Source of the DNA: Stenopsyche tienmushanensis
Lineage: Eukaryota; Arthropoda; Insecta; Trichoptera; Stenopsychidae
Direction of reading: 5' to 3'
DNA length: 64,000 nucleotides
Assembly (NCBI GenBank): GCA_008973525.1
Contig: WACJ01000072.1
Location: 868,001-932,000 of the forward strand
This document shows, one piece after another, positions 35,501 to 50,500 of the stretch; position 1 is the stretch's first letter; every line of letters starts with the position of its first letter. Below the pieces are notes generated by a model, which worked only from the letters and a program-made list of their open reading frames with translations, made no database searches and was not told where the DNA came from. The translations under genes and the position numbers were made by a program.

Positions 35501-38500
35501 AAGTGTATTTTTAATATAATGTTCCCTTGAAAAGTTCATATATGCCCAATGTTCTATATATAGGATATAATATTGACACATAAAATTTAGTTATTTCTTT
35601 GTTATTTGTTGTTTTTTATCATTGCAAATTTAAATGAATCTATAAAAGAATTATAAACTGTAGACACATATGGATTCAATGAATTTTCAATCGCGTGTAC
35701 GAACATAAATTTGATTCAAATCGATTGGGATATCTGAAAGGACACTTCATATAGATTCGATACACAATGTTGTTTGAAGCATCCCATAGAAATTGATTGA
35801 TATTAAGCGAACAATGCCCTATTGTAAAGCCCTATTCCGATTGAAACGCCATTCAAACATATATGAAGTGCTGAATATGACAAAATCACAATGGCATATC
35901 GAATCAATACATATGTCTCTATGCTTGTATAGGAAACTTCTGCGCAAAATTGCAGATTCTCAGAGAAAAAATATTTGATCTTTATTTTAGGATGATTCAA
36001 TAGAGACAAATTAACGAGTTTGTAAATAGACGCTCTTTGGCTTTGGATACCGCGAATATAACGAAGCTTGGGAAAATTAATCAGCCCCTCCTAGAGGCCG
36101 ATCCTTTCATAAAATTAGCAAAGTTTTCGCAAAAAAAGAGAATAATAGAATCAGCCGAGCGAGGGGCATTTTTATAGTTCTAATAGTGGGATATTGCGAG
36201 GGGCTTCTGTTAATTGAGTTAGTTAGGTCGTCCCTGAACTTAATAAAGCTTTTCCCGTGAGCTTTCCCCTTAAAGGTACCAAACCGGTCAAACATGATAA
36301 AAGCCTTCATCGCTTAACATGAATTTGACCCCAAACACGAACTAAGAAAGCTTTTGAGATCGTCATTTGGTGCTTCATGAAGAATTGTATTTAATTTAAT
36401 TTGAATAGTGCTAAAAAATATATGAATCAGCAAGTGGAAATGAATGGTGTCTGGTCGTAAAAATATCAAAAACATGTTTGAATCTTTCCATGCAAAATCT
36501 TTTATTATGTTGCCAAAATATTTTTAAGCACATGAAAATAGCATGTTTATGTGGTTGTTATTTTTTTTTGCATAAATTAAAAATATATTTAAAAAATATA
36601 GCTGTTTTTTAACATGGACAGATATTTTAGGCAAATTTGTGTTAAATTAAAATCTTAAATTATAGGAATGAAATATACAAAGAGTAATGTTTTCGTTACA
36701 TCAAGGATAAATTGAAGACTTCGGAAGATATTATGAATTTGAGACAGGAATTCCGGGAAAAAATGAGATTAAATCGCTATTCATTGAATAATTCTATTAC
36801 TGCCTTATGATTAAAAAAGTAGTTTAATCCCCCGCAGTCTGCAAATCCCACCACCCCTACAACACCCACGGAGAGCTTCGTTCATTATTTTTATTTGTTT
36901 TGTTGTTTTTATTAAATCTACTGTTTTTGGGAGGAAATTTTGAGGAAGGCAAGTGCTCCTGGTCCACGAGGAATAAATGTGTAATAAAGGCGACCTCAAA
37001 GGGAGAGCGGGAGAAGCATTAACGCTTCGTCGGTCTCCGAATTACAAAGGTCGGAATGGTTGGTTGAATATCTTAGCTGTTAATCCCGAAAGGCATAATG
37101 ACAATGAAGTTTGATACATTTATGTATATAGCTAAAGTTTTGTAGTGTTTATTGACCAAAAAAAATCAATATTTCTCCTTAATTTGTACTAAAAGACCTA
37201 TCGAATTTGAGCTCAGTCTATATATAATATAATATATGAAAACTAATTTGTTCTTATTGATTGGTGAACGGTCGAAACAATTACAAATATCCTTATTTTC
37301 TGATAACATTAAGTTTATTTAAAAAAAAAATGTCACTCAATAAGTTCATAGGATTTTTTTTCACTTTGAACGTTTTTTTCTCGAACTTTTTTAACGCATT
37401 CGCGGACACGTTTGAATTGCGGACGGATGTCATTATTGCGACGAATATGTCTGTGAATATAGGCTCGTGTTTGTATGTGTACGTATATTAACTTCCTAAA
37501 CTCCGCCAGTTGTGTCCAAGCCACCTTATTATACATATTATATATAAGAATTATATTTTGGTTATAATGTAACTGTAAAAATATTTTTAAAAAGCAGATG
37601 TCTTCTTCTAATGATGTATATGTTTCTTATCCTGATGTTGATTCAGATGATTAATCTAGTGAACATTCAGATATATTGGAGATACACCTGTTTACCGAAA
37701 ATAAGATACTGCAAAATATTGAGATAGTTTGAATTGTACAACAAAAAATAATGACAGGATGTCAAAAATAAATCCCCTTGTTAACATCGTTATTTCGAAT
37801 ATTCAAAATATATATATACTTCATCGTAAGAAATTTCTTTAGATGAATCTGTTCTTCTTCATCGAGGGCGATTGCGGTTACGGCAATACTGAAAGGAAAG
37901 AAAGCTAAATATGGCATCAAATTTTATGAATTATGTTCCCCAAATGGATACATTCATAATTTAGATATGTATAGAGGAAAATTATTTGATAACGAACCTA
38001 GAGGAATCAAAATTGACGTCTCAAATGGTTGAAAAATTGAAGAGACATGAAATTTGTGGAATACACTAAATTTATGAGTGGTAGTCTCCGAAAAATAATT
38101 CAGTGGTATAAAAAGCCCGGTTTTCGAAAGTCACAATTTTTGCCTTAAAACTAGGGATTTCAAAAATCATCTATTAGATATGGGAATGTTTAATTCGCAG
38201 ATTTTATACCGCATTAAAATGGAAAAAGCGATAAGTTTTCTGCAATTTAGAGACATTTTAATAAAATCCATATAGCAGATGGTGAAGAGTTGGTGACTAC
38301 GACTTCCCGTTCAACAATCGTAAATTCAAACAATAGTACTATTTCATCTGAATTGGAAAATCATTTTTTAGAAAGAAGCCCTGTCTCGATAAATTATAGA
38401 AGAAAAAGCTATTTTTACACTGTGATCCTCTGTTTAATGTCTTGGAAACTGTTTTGTATGTTTTCATGCTGCAAAATTTTTTTTCGTAATTTTGTAAAAT

Positions 38501-41500
38501 TATGAAATTATTTTGCAATCTTGTGACATGTGGGATTATTTTTTGCAACCTTATAAACCTTTTTTGTAAAATTTTGTAAAAGTGTACTTTTTATAAATTG
38601 CGGCTAAATATTTGTGTATTTTTTACAAATTTGTAAGGCTTGAAATCATTTTACATTTACCTAGATATGTAAATTGAATACAATTTCATTCCTTCATCGG
38701 TGTTTTGTCACAAAATATATTAATTTGGAATTAGGGTTTACAATATATGCACGTCAATAGTAACAGGAAGTCTTAAGAGCGGAAATCGCAAGGCACGAGA
38801 AGAGGCACTCAATTTCAATATTCGTGAATTGCATCTCTAGTCCGTGTCCGCGAATGCGTTAATAAGAATTATGCGTAATCTATGATTCATTTGCAAAATT
38901 ATATTTTTATAATGCACTTCCGACTGGTTCGGTAATATTTTTATCAAACCATGAGAGCCGTAACTATCCCCCCCCCCCCTGAAAACTAGCCACCCCCTTA
39001 AAAAGGTTTGTATGTTCAATCGGTCCACTTTTCGGACTGCTGGTATGACGCCATACCTGAACAGAATGATAACAAAGAAAAAAATGATTAGATAACGGTA
39101 ATAAAGTATATATAATAAAAACGGACAGAGTCAATCAGTGTTGGTTTATGTAAAGTAGAATGGTTGAGTAAAGTAAATATTTTTGAAATGTATAAAAATC
39201 AAGACATATTTGTAATTGAATTAGAATACTTTATTTATTTATTTATTTAAAAAGGCTCACCAACAATGTACATACATAACATTACATGAAAAAAAAAAAA
39301 AACACAATAAAAGCATGACTGGTGTGTACATCAATTAGAGGTGTGCTCAGCATTGGTTATAATGAATTACAATATATTAGGAAACAATAAGATGAAAGTT
39401 CAATAGCAATTTGATTTAGTATAAAACAGTAAGATAAAAAATAACAGAAGAAAGATTAAAAAAAGAAAAAAAAATTACAGAAAAACATTATAAGTGACGA
39501 TAATTAGTAGTACCTTCACAAAACTTGCGCTGCACGACATGTTTGAATTTTGCAAGACCGTCATTGAAAATGTCCAAGTCCGTGACATTGATTATATCAT
39601 TGAGTTTGGAACATGTGCGATGCAAGGGGGCATGAAGACCTAGATTGGACTTACTCAGGGGCAGTTCAAAAAAATTATATTTACGGCGAGCGTTGACTTT
39701 AGGCACCCGAATTTTGAGACAATTCAAGAATTCGTGACAATTTGTTATGTATGTTTATTTAATATATATATTTATTTTGTGCTATTTACGAATATATAAA
39801 AGTGTTTAGATGAATGAGAATATTTCTATATATAATATATTAGTCCATTGACAACTTTCGGCCATCCTTTTATAGTTTCATCAACAGGCAATTGACCTTT
39901 GGTCGATATCAAAAGACTTGATCAAATCTATCAAATATGGTACATTCACAGAGCTAGAAAAAAAATAGTTCGTGACAACCCTTGAATAATGGAGAAAATA
40001 TTGAAATATATTTGTTGGGCTGGCGCAAATAGACCGCAGGTCTGTCCTAAATGACGGTAAGTTGGATAAAGTTTACTCTTTTCTCGTCAGTTTGCTGAAC
40101 ACATCCATTTTTAAAAGGGTCCATTCCTCGGGATGCTACTTAGGGGCGAGTTTGCCCATACGAGTCCCCGGAGGATCACCTTCGAAAGTTTTGTCGATTC
40201 GTCTTAAATAGTCCCATGTTTGTTTTTGATGGAGGTGTAAAATACGCACCTATATTTAGTAGGGTTCATATCGAATTTATGAATTTATGCATGGGTCTTC
40301 TGATAACTTGGTTTGATCAAAATTGTAAAATATATTTCTGTTATATCGTCGGGTCGTCTTCTTGTTTTATTCCGAATCTAAAATCACATTTAGAGGTGAA
40401 ATTATTTTTAAAGCGAAAACTTCCTCCCGAGCGCGAACCTTTGACGCAGTCAATTAAAATGGAGATTTGATCGCTCAGTTTTTGCCCTCTTTGATCATGT
40501 TTTAATTTTGTTTGTATCTCTCTTATCTTTTTATTAAATCAATCTAACAAAATTATTAGAGTATTTCGGTTATCCAGCATATAAAAGTATAAGACATTCA
40601 TATTCAAAATTTGCAATCGACAGATTTAAACGGCTCTAAGAATAGGTTCAACATGAGTTATGGTATATTTTTCTTAAAGCGCTATTTTCGTTATCGAATA
40701 TAGAATATTTTCGTAGAAGACTATTTTTATATGATTGTTACCCATTGTTTTTCTACATATTTTATGTTTAAAATAGCATACCATTATTTGAATATTAATT
40801 TTCAGTAGAATCTTTAAGTGGGTAGTAAAATTATCATTATTTTCAAGCGATATTAATAGCAATTTGACAATAGCAAGACTGAAACTATGTTTTTTAAAAG
40901 TTGCAATACTTTAGTCAAGTTCCTGCTCTACGACTTTAGCCACGCCTACCAAAGCCTTATCCTCTTTGTATCAAATGTAGATGATATTTATTTAAAAATA
41001 ATTAAAGTAAACTACTTGTAAACAGAAAAACATCTTTGTAGATTTTAATTAAATGCCAATATATACATTTATTCAAATATCGAACAATGTTATTAATGTC
41101 CGCAACGCTGAAAGCATGATAGACTGTAACGTTCCTTATTTACACCGTATAAGTACTAAGCAAAAAAAAAAACATTTGTAGAAATGAGTGCAAAAATTTG
41201 GTTGCTGTCTCCCGTATTCTCAAATTGAACTTTGATTAAGATGATCGATATTTAAAAATCCGTCTAAAAATTTAAAATTAAATCTGAATCGTTATAATAA
41301 AAGCCTACTATACAAGCACATCGGTTGCAGAACACCATTCGTATACTTCTTATGTATAATTTGGTCGTTGATCTAAAAATCTAGCATATAAAAATCAATG
41401 TTTGTTTGTCCGTATTTAATGCGCTGCCATACCGTTTATCCGATTGCGATAAAACTTTGTCAACTTATTGTTTACATATGCGGGAATAATATAAACATAA

Positions 41501-44500
41501 TAAAAATATTGTTTGTGTAAGCAGTTTGTTATGCGAGACGTGGCATTGCAAAGCATGCCGGGTATTCAAAATATATAAACGATAATATTTGATTGATTAG
41601 TTTCAAGAATCTTATTATAAAAGCGCGGCAAAGTTTTATTGCAATCGAATGAACGGTATGGCAGCGCATAAAATACGAACAAACAAATTTTTATTTTTGT
41701 ATATTAAACTATGCCTATGCTACTCGCGCAATCTTTAACAATAAGTGGACGGAGTTTTGTCGCAATCTAATGAACGGTATGGCCGTGCATTACATACGAA
41801 CAAACAGATATTCATTTTTGTATATAAGATGTCAGTATAAAGTACAATTTGTCCTCGTTGCTGAATATCAAAATTTATGAATGAAAATTATTCTACATTC
41901 AAATATTGTTTTTGCCAATGTGTTATTGTAATAATTTTGTATAATTATGCATTAAAAAATAATTCCAGATATGACCTTTAAGCAAAAAGGCTTACACCTA
42001 ATAAGATATGTAATGAAAATGTTCGATCAATATGCAAATTGTATGTATAGGAGGTATTTTTAACACTTGCCTCATTTCTGAGAAAATTGGATTTTCTTTT
42101 GGCCCGAGGGAGTGCTGTTGAATTTATTTTACATGTCGACGTCGGATCGTGTTTTCGGTTTGTCAATAAATTTAAATATAAGGATATCTAGGTTTAACAT
42201 CAAAAAGATTTGTCCAAATTAGATAAATAAGTCACCAAAATTAAGATGGATGAAATATTGACAAATAACAGCTTCATAACCGAAATGATCTTTAGATGAG
42301 ATTGGTTGATCGTAATTATATCAATTCGCTTGATGTGCCTAATTCGGTTAAACATTGTATTATGAGATATTTTCGGATAATTGTATTCAGAGACGACATT
42401 TAATTTTGCTCGATGTAATTGTATGTAATTAAATGAGACCACGGACGCTAATTGTCAAAGCAAACTTTAAAATAATTTCATTACTGTGTCGTAATTCGAG
42501 GAATTAATTTTCTTGGTTGCTTCGAACATAATTGCAGAAAGTGATCTCATTAAGTCTGACACAACTGATATTGCCATAAGGCTGATGACTGGTATTATTA
42601 AAAAATAAGATGTAGTTATAATTATGAATATTTGACACAATATGATCAGAAAATAATGTTTTTCGACTTTTCGATAACAATTAATATAATGAGTCTTTAT
42701 CATTTTAATTCTTTATTTATACTTGTACAATATATAATCCTGAAACGTAACCTGTATAGTAGGATGATCGCGTATTTGCGAGCGATTGTATAGATCTTAA
42801 CCAAAATTCATCGACTGATAATGATGTGTGAATGATATTAAGCAAATATAGCATCTAAGACTATGAAGATTTTAAATTAGCTCACTACTCAAATGTTTAA
42901 TATCAGTAGTTTATTTCCCCGGGTTACAACAAATATGTAAACATCTTTGTATGAAAATTGCACGCGAAGCTGCAAAAAGGAGCACTGTCGCTCCCGCAGT
43001 GCCGACTCTGGCGTGCTGCACAGCAAAAATGACTTGAAGCAGGACCCTAAGAATTAAATTGGAGAGTTTTAACACGTCTTCCGTATTTATCTAATGTGAT
43101 GCCTTTATATAATAAGCTTTTAAGAACTTTCATCTGCGAAAAATGATTTCGAAATCAAGATGAAATTTTAAATTATAATTATTTTCCAATACCAATTCCT
43201 ATATTATTCTAGGATAGATAGTATTGCTTGTGTGTGCAAGTAAAATGATTTGAATCCATAATTAGCTTAATCAAACAAGAAGCAATTAGTAATCAAAATT
43301 GTGTATTTAATATTTGAAGATGAAGATGATGATGTTTGAGCATTGCAAATTCAAAGTAGAACTTGGTAACATGACATTGTCTATTTAAGCATCGTTACTG
43401 ACGATCAAAACTGTTTATTATTAGATCGTGATTGCAGGATAGCATTAGTTTACTCAAGTCGTGGTAGCAACCCCTATTCAAATTGCAACACCCCCACAAC
43501 TTACTCATATTCAAATATATGCTATTAAGCAAATCTGATATTGTTAAAGAATTTTTTTCGCCATAACAAAATTAATCCATTATATTTATCCAAAGGGATG
43601 ACACCTTTGGCCAAAATTAAGTGAGTAGGGTACGGACAGTTAACAGGGTAAATTGCTTTAATATTACAAGCTAAAAGATTAAAATCTTCGACAAATATTT
43701 GGTTAAGCAGCCATTATTATTGGGATTGGCCCGAAGCCTTGTATATACATTTCGACAAAGTTAACGAAGAATTTTGGCCCCGAGCCGGAGAAGTTAATTA
43801 AAAGGCCTGACATTTTACAGTTTGCGTGTTTCCATTTGATCGTGGTTAACGTTGATTTAATTATTAAAGACTAAGAGAGTAGACGCCATTAAAAGTGCAC
43901 GAAGCTTTGAACATTCCCGAAGCATGAAATATTACTTCAAAAATAATTAAAATTGGAGGAACAAAACAAGCCCTTCCGTCAGTCCTAAATGGATGTCACC
44001 ATGTCATTTTTGTACCATACAAAATGTAGAATTTAATGCAAAAGCTTTCATTGTGAGTTTCTAGCGCCATATGTTTAAAACAGATTTACAATGTGTTTCA
44101 AATGGAATTCTAAGCTACGTATATTTATCACGCTTGAATAAAAGAGACATTCACTTTGCAAGCTTTAAATCATCATAATAAATCAAACTGAGGTTTCAGA
44201 AGTAGGATCTGCAAATATTGCAAATGTTTGAAAATTTTTATCATTATGTTTAGCTTATATTTTGTATATTTTCCTTTATATTTTGGACGATTTCAAAGAC
44301 TCTTAAGATTTTATTGATATTTCAAAGAACATATGTATACTTTATATTGTCTTATTAGTCTTTGTTTTATGATGTTTGTCTAGAAAAAATCTTTTGCAAA
44401 CAGTAAAGGCAATATTTATTTGGAGCAAAGAGTGTTTTATTTTGGATTTTCTGAGTAAAAATACTGAAATAATAATAGGATATCGTCATGTCAAGCTCGA

Positions 44501-47500
44501 TTCTTGGTTATCTTTTTTATGAGAATTGATTAAAAAAATAGCTCAGACCAGATTGTGGAAGTAAAATGTGAAAATAAACGAAAGGAAGAACAATGGAGGG
44601 CTGTCGTCTAATCTGGGCTATTTACAGGGTAGAGTGTGCTTTCAGCAGTCTGAAAATGCCTGGCTGAAAAAACACCATTAGTACCGTGTAAATTGAGTCG
44701 TCTGTTCCAAAGTGGAAAGACATTAAATAAAACGAATGACGCCATCGTCTGGTTACCTACCGGAGTCTACTGTAAACCAAAAGCTGAACGTAATACCGGC
44801 TTGATTGTGGGAAAAAGTAATTTACTTTAATACACTTTCCGAATGAACGAAAGAATTTTTGGAGAGGAAATCCTGTTTAAAACAAATATTTAAAAATTAA
44901 AATCAAGCCAAAATTAATTTAAAGCAGACATCTGCGTTACACCATGCTAAATCTTCGAAAAAATTGCCTAAATTTATTTTATGGATCTTTTGTAAGCTAA
45001 TTATATCCAAGCCAAATATGCATATGTTTATATATACCGAGACCTGGCAGCATGAATTGAGAGTCATCTAACATATGTGAAAAATGTAATAGTTGTGTTC
45101 TGGACCAGAGTCGTAACAAGGGCGTGACAAAGCAGGCGTCCGCCACGGGCGCAACTAGACTTGAGGCGCAAAACGCAGAATACTGACCCAGTCGAAAGTT
45201 GCCAATGGTTTTTATTTTACTCAACCATTCTACTTTACATGCATCAAGGCTGATTGCCTCTGTCCGTTTTTATAACAAACACTAAGTTTTCTAATCCCTC
45301 TTTTCTTCGTTATCGTTATGTTCAGGTATGGCATCCGATCGCGAGCCGCTCATTCAGTGGACTGAAAAGCGGACCGCTTGAGCGTATCCCATATGATTTG
45401 TACGATCGCAAAAGTTCCTCTTGGGGCTAATTTACATAAGTGGCTTGCGCCAAATGAAGTTATGATATACTTACAGGCCACTTACGGACATGGTTATTAG
45501 ATTTTGCTGTGCATTTTTGTTTGGTAGGCTGGCATTATTCTGATTAGCGGGACCAATAAACAACTCGGGGCGGTGGAGGATCCCCATATTCCTATGTCTC
45601 ATGTGTGAAGTAATGGACGTATGTTTCATTCATTGTTATGAATTGACTCAAAAACTTGGCTTTATAGTTGTGAAACTTTGCCAAACGCTCGATTAAAATA
45701 TCTTCACGACATTGTTTTTGTTTCGTTTTGAGCAAACGCGGCACCCATCTTGCGCAAAGCTTTATCATGTCCAAATTATCAGTCAATGTGTTATTTACAT
45801 GCAATAAGATTTTTCTTAAATGCCTACCATAGTTGCTAGCTCGCGTACTTTTGATCGACGATCATCAAATACAATTTTGTGGATTTTCTTCACCGTTTCT
45901 GGTGTGGTCACCTCACCTGGTCGATTTTAATTTTCTTTATTTATTCCAGAATTTACACCAGACTACTCTTATAATTTAAATTAAACGAATACGATTGCAC
46001 AAAAATAGATTAAATCAACTCTTTCCAAGCCGCTCATTTGTCAGATCAGCGATCTGAAAAGCGGACCGATTGATCATACAAACCTTATGGCTACTCTTTT
46101 AGGGCTTTTTGCGGCATTTTTTATGATCTGTACGATCGCGGAAGTAACGTAGCGTCTAGACATTTTCTATCATAGTATTTTTTTACAACAGTAGCCCCCA
46201 TATATACGTTAGGTCGGGTACTTTTGGGACTACTTTTGTATATTATTTTAAAACGTACATAATAATAGTATTTAATATAGAATAGTGTTACATAGTTAAC
46301 TTTAAAAAATAAACTGGATTTCCCGGGGAAGAGGAGAGGGGCGTTAAGTTAGATACTTGCCACGGGCGCTTCATACCCTGGTTACGGCTCTGCTCTGGAC
46401 TATCATTATGACAGTCTGGCTACCGAGTGTCTTTTGGTTTGAGAGGGAAGAGAGTTGAAATTTAGTGAAAATTCAACATAATTAAGTCATAATTTTAAAG
46501 TAGTTTTTCCATTTTCTATAAATTAGTAAAATAAACAACCATTTATAAGTGTTGCCAGACTATTTGCTATTTGCTTTTAAAACAAATATTGTAGCTTTAA
46601 GCAGATTAAAAATCAATTTTCCTCAAATTAACTAATTCCTTCATTATTTCCTAGCTTAAATAAAAATAAATTCAAACTTATATAATGTTGGTTATTATAA
46701 ATATTGATAATTCCCACTTGTGATACCAGTGTAATGTTAAGCCGGGGGCGCTTTCGGAGGCAGAGTTCTCGGGCGGCTCCCCGCCAACCCTCCCACATGT
46801 TTGACGGGATGGCCGCGCTAGCGCACGGGTCCGTTCTTCTATCGGGCCGTGATGTTGCCTGACGAATGGATAGGAATAGACGGACGTCGAATAAAAATAC
46901 TCTCTTCTCTAAATAACTATTTATTCCACGCGAGAGAGAGATCTGGCTGCAGGAGGGATGACTTCCCGCAGCCAAGGCTAATCAACGACTCTCCCGATTC
47001 CCGCCTCCTGCGCGTCACTACCCAACTGGCAATGGTGCACGCGCAAGAAGCGATCCGTCAGTATGCAGGTGCAATGTCTCCGCAGGGCCACAAGAGATGG
47101 CGCTGTTAAAATAACACATTGCGCCTGAAGAGAGACAGAAGATGTAGCTGTTAATAGCGCTACTACGTGGGAATGTTAAATCGGCCACGCTGCATATTCA
47201 TTTGTGCAAGCGTATTTTAGAGATGAAATTTTATGATATTTGCATCCGGATCCGTATACATTTTAATTTACACGCATACGATAAAAAATGCTCTTAAAAA
47301 TTGTAATATTATTATAATAAATTAATGTCAATTTCGATTGGTATGAATTGTTGAAATAATAAATATTCGCAGAAAGCGACTTTCATCTTAAATATATTTC
47401 GTACATTGCGTATATTGAGACAGAGAGCTTTTCAGAACTCATGAAAATTTCATCAGATTCATGGGACCGCATTAAAAGTGAAAGCTTTATATATAAACCA

Positions 47501-50500
47501 ACCGCCCTTAAAATATCAGATCGTACGAAATAAATTAGCATACAATAGATTTTGCCCAGAAATAATTCTCATCGGCGGTTTTCTAGTCTTACTTCGATCA
47601 AATATATATTAATAAATGAAATACAACCATAAATATATAAGATTTATTGATGAATTCCCCGAAGGAAAGATCCAAGATGAGATCCACCGTACAAATTGAA
47701 AAAGTTGCGGAAGACTCGGAGACTTTTCCAAAAGAGTAAGTGTCGTTGAATGCTTAATGAGGTATTTAGCGGTCTTCACACGGAGTGTTATAAATTAAGT
47801 TTCGACAAAATTACCATTTGAATTGCGCCTACAATTCTGATAAGTTTTAAAGGGATGATTTTTATCATCCGGCGCTTTTGATGCTAATGAAAGCTAAGTG
47901 GAATTTTAAAACTTTAACGCGACTTAAATTTGAATTTTAATAGGAAAATCTGATGTTTCTATTAATTTTCTACATCATGAAAATGGTCCGAATAATAAAT
48001 TTGGCCACTGGCCTGAATGATTTATGACTTTATGATCGGGCGATTATAATGTTATATGCAAAGCTCCCAAATTTGGCACAAATTATTAACGGACTTGGAA
48101 CCATTGGGAATATCGGGATTTATTAATACCACGATGTCGAAACTTTGCTTTTAATAGCTTTACTATTCTCTTTCATGTAAAATTATGTTAGTTCTTCCAA
48201 ATTTATTAAATGTTCATGATTGCCTTCACCTTTCAAAATTACCATATCTCGTCTAATCAAGGCGGACTTGAGAAAATCGGATGAAAACGATCCCCATTGG
48301 AGACATTTTAGGGAAACATTTTTTCATGCAATGTTGCTTTGTTGCTATTACTAAAACCTTAGATGAATATATTCATATTTAGAATAGAATTTTAAATAGG
48401 AGAGTAATAGCGGTTCATAGCTAAAATTAATGAGATGCTGTATGATTAATGGTTTTAATGTACAACACACACAGAGTAAAACAAAATAATCTACCAATAA
48501 CACACCAGGGTCGGCACTGCGGAAGCGACAGTGCTCTCTCCCATGCAGTCTCGCATGTAGTTCCCTTGATGCACATGCATACAATAGTCAAACAACGCAC
48601 AATTCACAAACGTATGTTATTGGATATTACAATAGTATTATGCGATTAACATATGCATAGTCTAATTTATAAAAATCAATGTTTGTTTGTCCGTATTTAA
48701 TGCGCTGCCATACCGTTCATCCGATTGCAATAAAACTTTATCAACTTATTGTTTAGACTTGCAGAAATAGCATAGGCATAATAAAAATATTTTTTATACG
48801 AGAAACAGTTTGTTATACAAGATGCACTATGTTGGCGCATATTAATCTGGTGATTGCTAAGGTAAATAAAGCACTACAACCGTCGATCGTATATCATTTT
48901 TTTAGCATATTTAAAATATATAAAAACACTTCAATAAATAGAATCAAAACATGAAAATCTTTCTTTATTTGTGTGGCATTGCAACGTATGCCGAATAATC
49001 ACTAGCAGTTTATAAAAATTGTTTTTTTATGCTATAAGCTTTTTAAGGCGAATATCCATTCAAGTGTAACATAAAGTATGCAGAATAGTGAAATCCCGAT
49101 TTATAGTTCCCGAGCCCGTTGTTATCCCGCATGTATCGCTCTTTTTTTCTCAGTCCCAAGATTGTTTATACAAATATATATTGTATTGATCGTTCCTCTG
49201 TGCATCGTTTTCCCATACTGATCGTTGAGGATTCTGTCCGATTTTTCATTTTTTTTTTTAGGAAATATATTTAGCGTAATATAAAACCAATGATTGCCTT
49301 TTCTGTTATTCTGACCTTTTCTACCTTCTGAGAACCCTTAAAAAATAGTGGACTTTTCTATCCATGCGTGTCAAGCCGCACTTAAATAATAAAGGGACCA
49401 TCCCATCATGGCTACAAAGGAATGCATAGTATAACGTGCTGGAAATATTTGAGAATTAATGTTGATATTTCCTTTTTTTCCCTCTCCGAAAAATAGTGTA
49501 CTTTACAAACAAAAAACAAATATAACATCATAGACTTCGGGCCTTCGTTTAAATGATGACGTTGATGACTAACCGCCTCCCGACATAGTCCACCGAAGAC
49601 CGAACGCTTGGCAAGTACATAACAAATCGACGGTTACTATGTTTTGTTTACCTTAGCTATCACCAGATCAATATGCGCCAACATGGTGCATCCGTTAAAC
49701 GTGTCGCAAAACAAACTCTGCACACAAACAATGGTTGTGCTATAAAGTAATGATACATGAGATGTATCATTCATTCCGTCTCTGCATTCATTATATTCTC
49801 ACAACTATTGTTTGATTTATTCAATATCTCTGAAAACAGTAGATGTAGTTTTTATCCAAATATACGCTATAGCTGATTAATAGACAATGCTCTGTGGTTC
49901 AGCCATCCATTGAAATACATCCCTTACGGCATGCATTAACAATACATAAAGTACTCCAGGGGGATGCAACCACCTCACTCGACAACTGTATATGGCGTGT
50001 AATCAAAGAGAACAATGTCCCATCGAATTCCACCTGTGGTAATTGAAATTGCAGTCCAATTACATAGTTCCACATGTAATTTGGATGATTTTACGTAACA
50101 TCGACGTAACATTCCCAATTGTATTTTGATTTTTTTTTTGTATATGTACAAACGCTATTGTGGTGTATCTATGTGCCATGATCACATACATGGGTCTTTG
50201 TTTCAGCAGGCTGTCGCCTGAAGCGTCTCGGTTGTGTTTGCGTTTAATTCCATTTAATAGCTTCGTGTGGACTACCCTGTTATCTGGCTCAAAACGTAGA
50301 CATAATTATGTACCAGGGTGTACACAGCAAATGAATAAAATTATAATTTGTTCTAAAAACAGAGCTCCACTGGAAAAACTGGAAAAACAGAGCTCTACTT
50401 GAAATTAATCCAATTAGGCATTATTTAAGGACGAATTTAAAAATAATTAAAGTTTTGTTTGTTTAAAGCGCTGCTATAAAAACGCTTGTTAAAACGAAAT

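Noticed and set aside
46628..47109. Open frames on both strands, also similar ones at 27149-27489 and 57109-57414
   Set aside because: They lie in the LTR-like repeat family, with no conserved protein motif, and are explained by its higher GC content.
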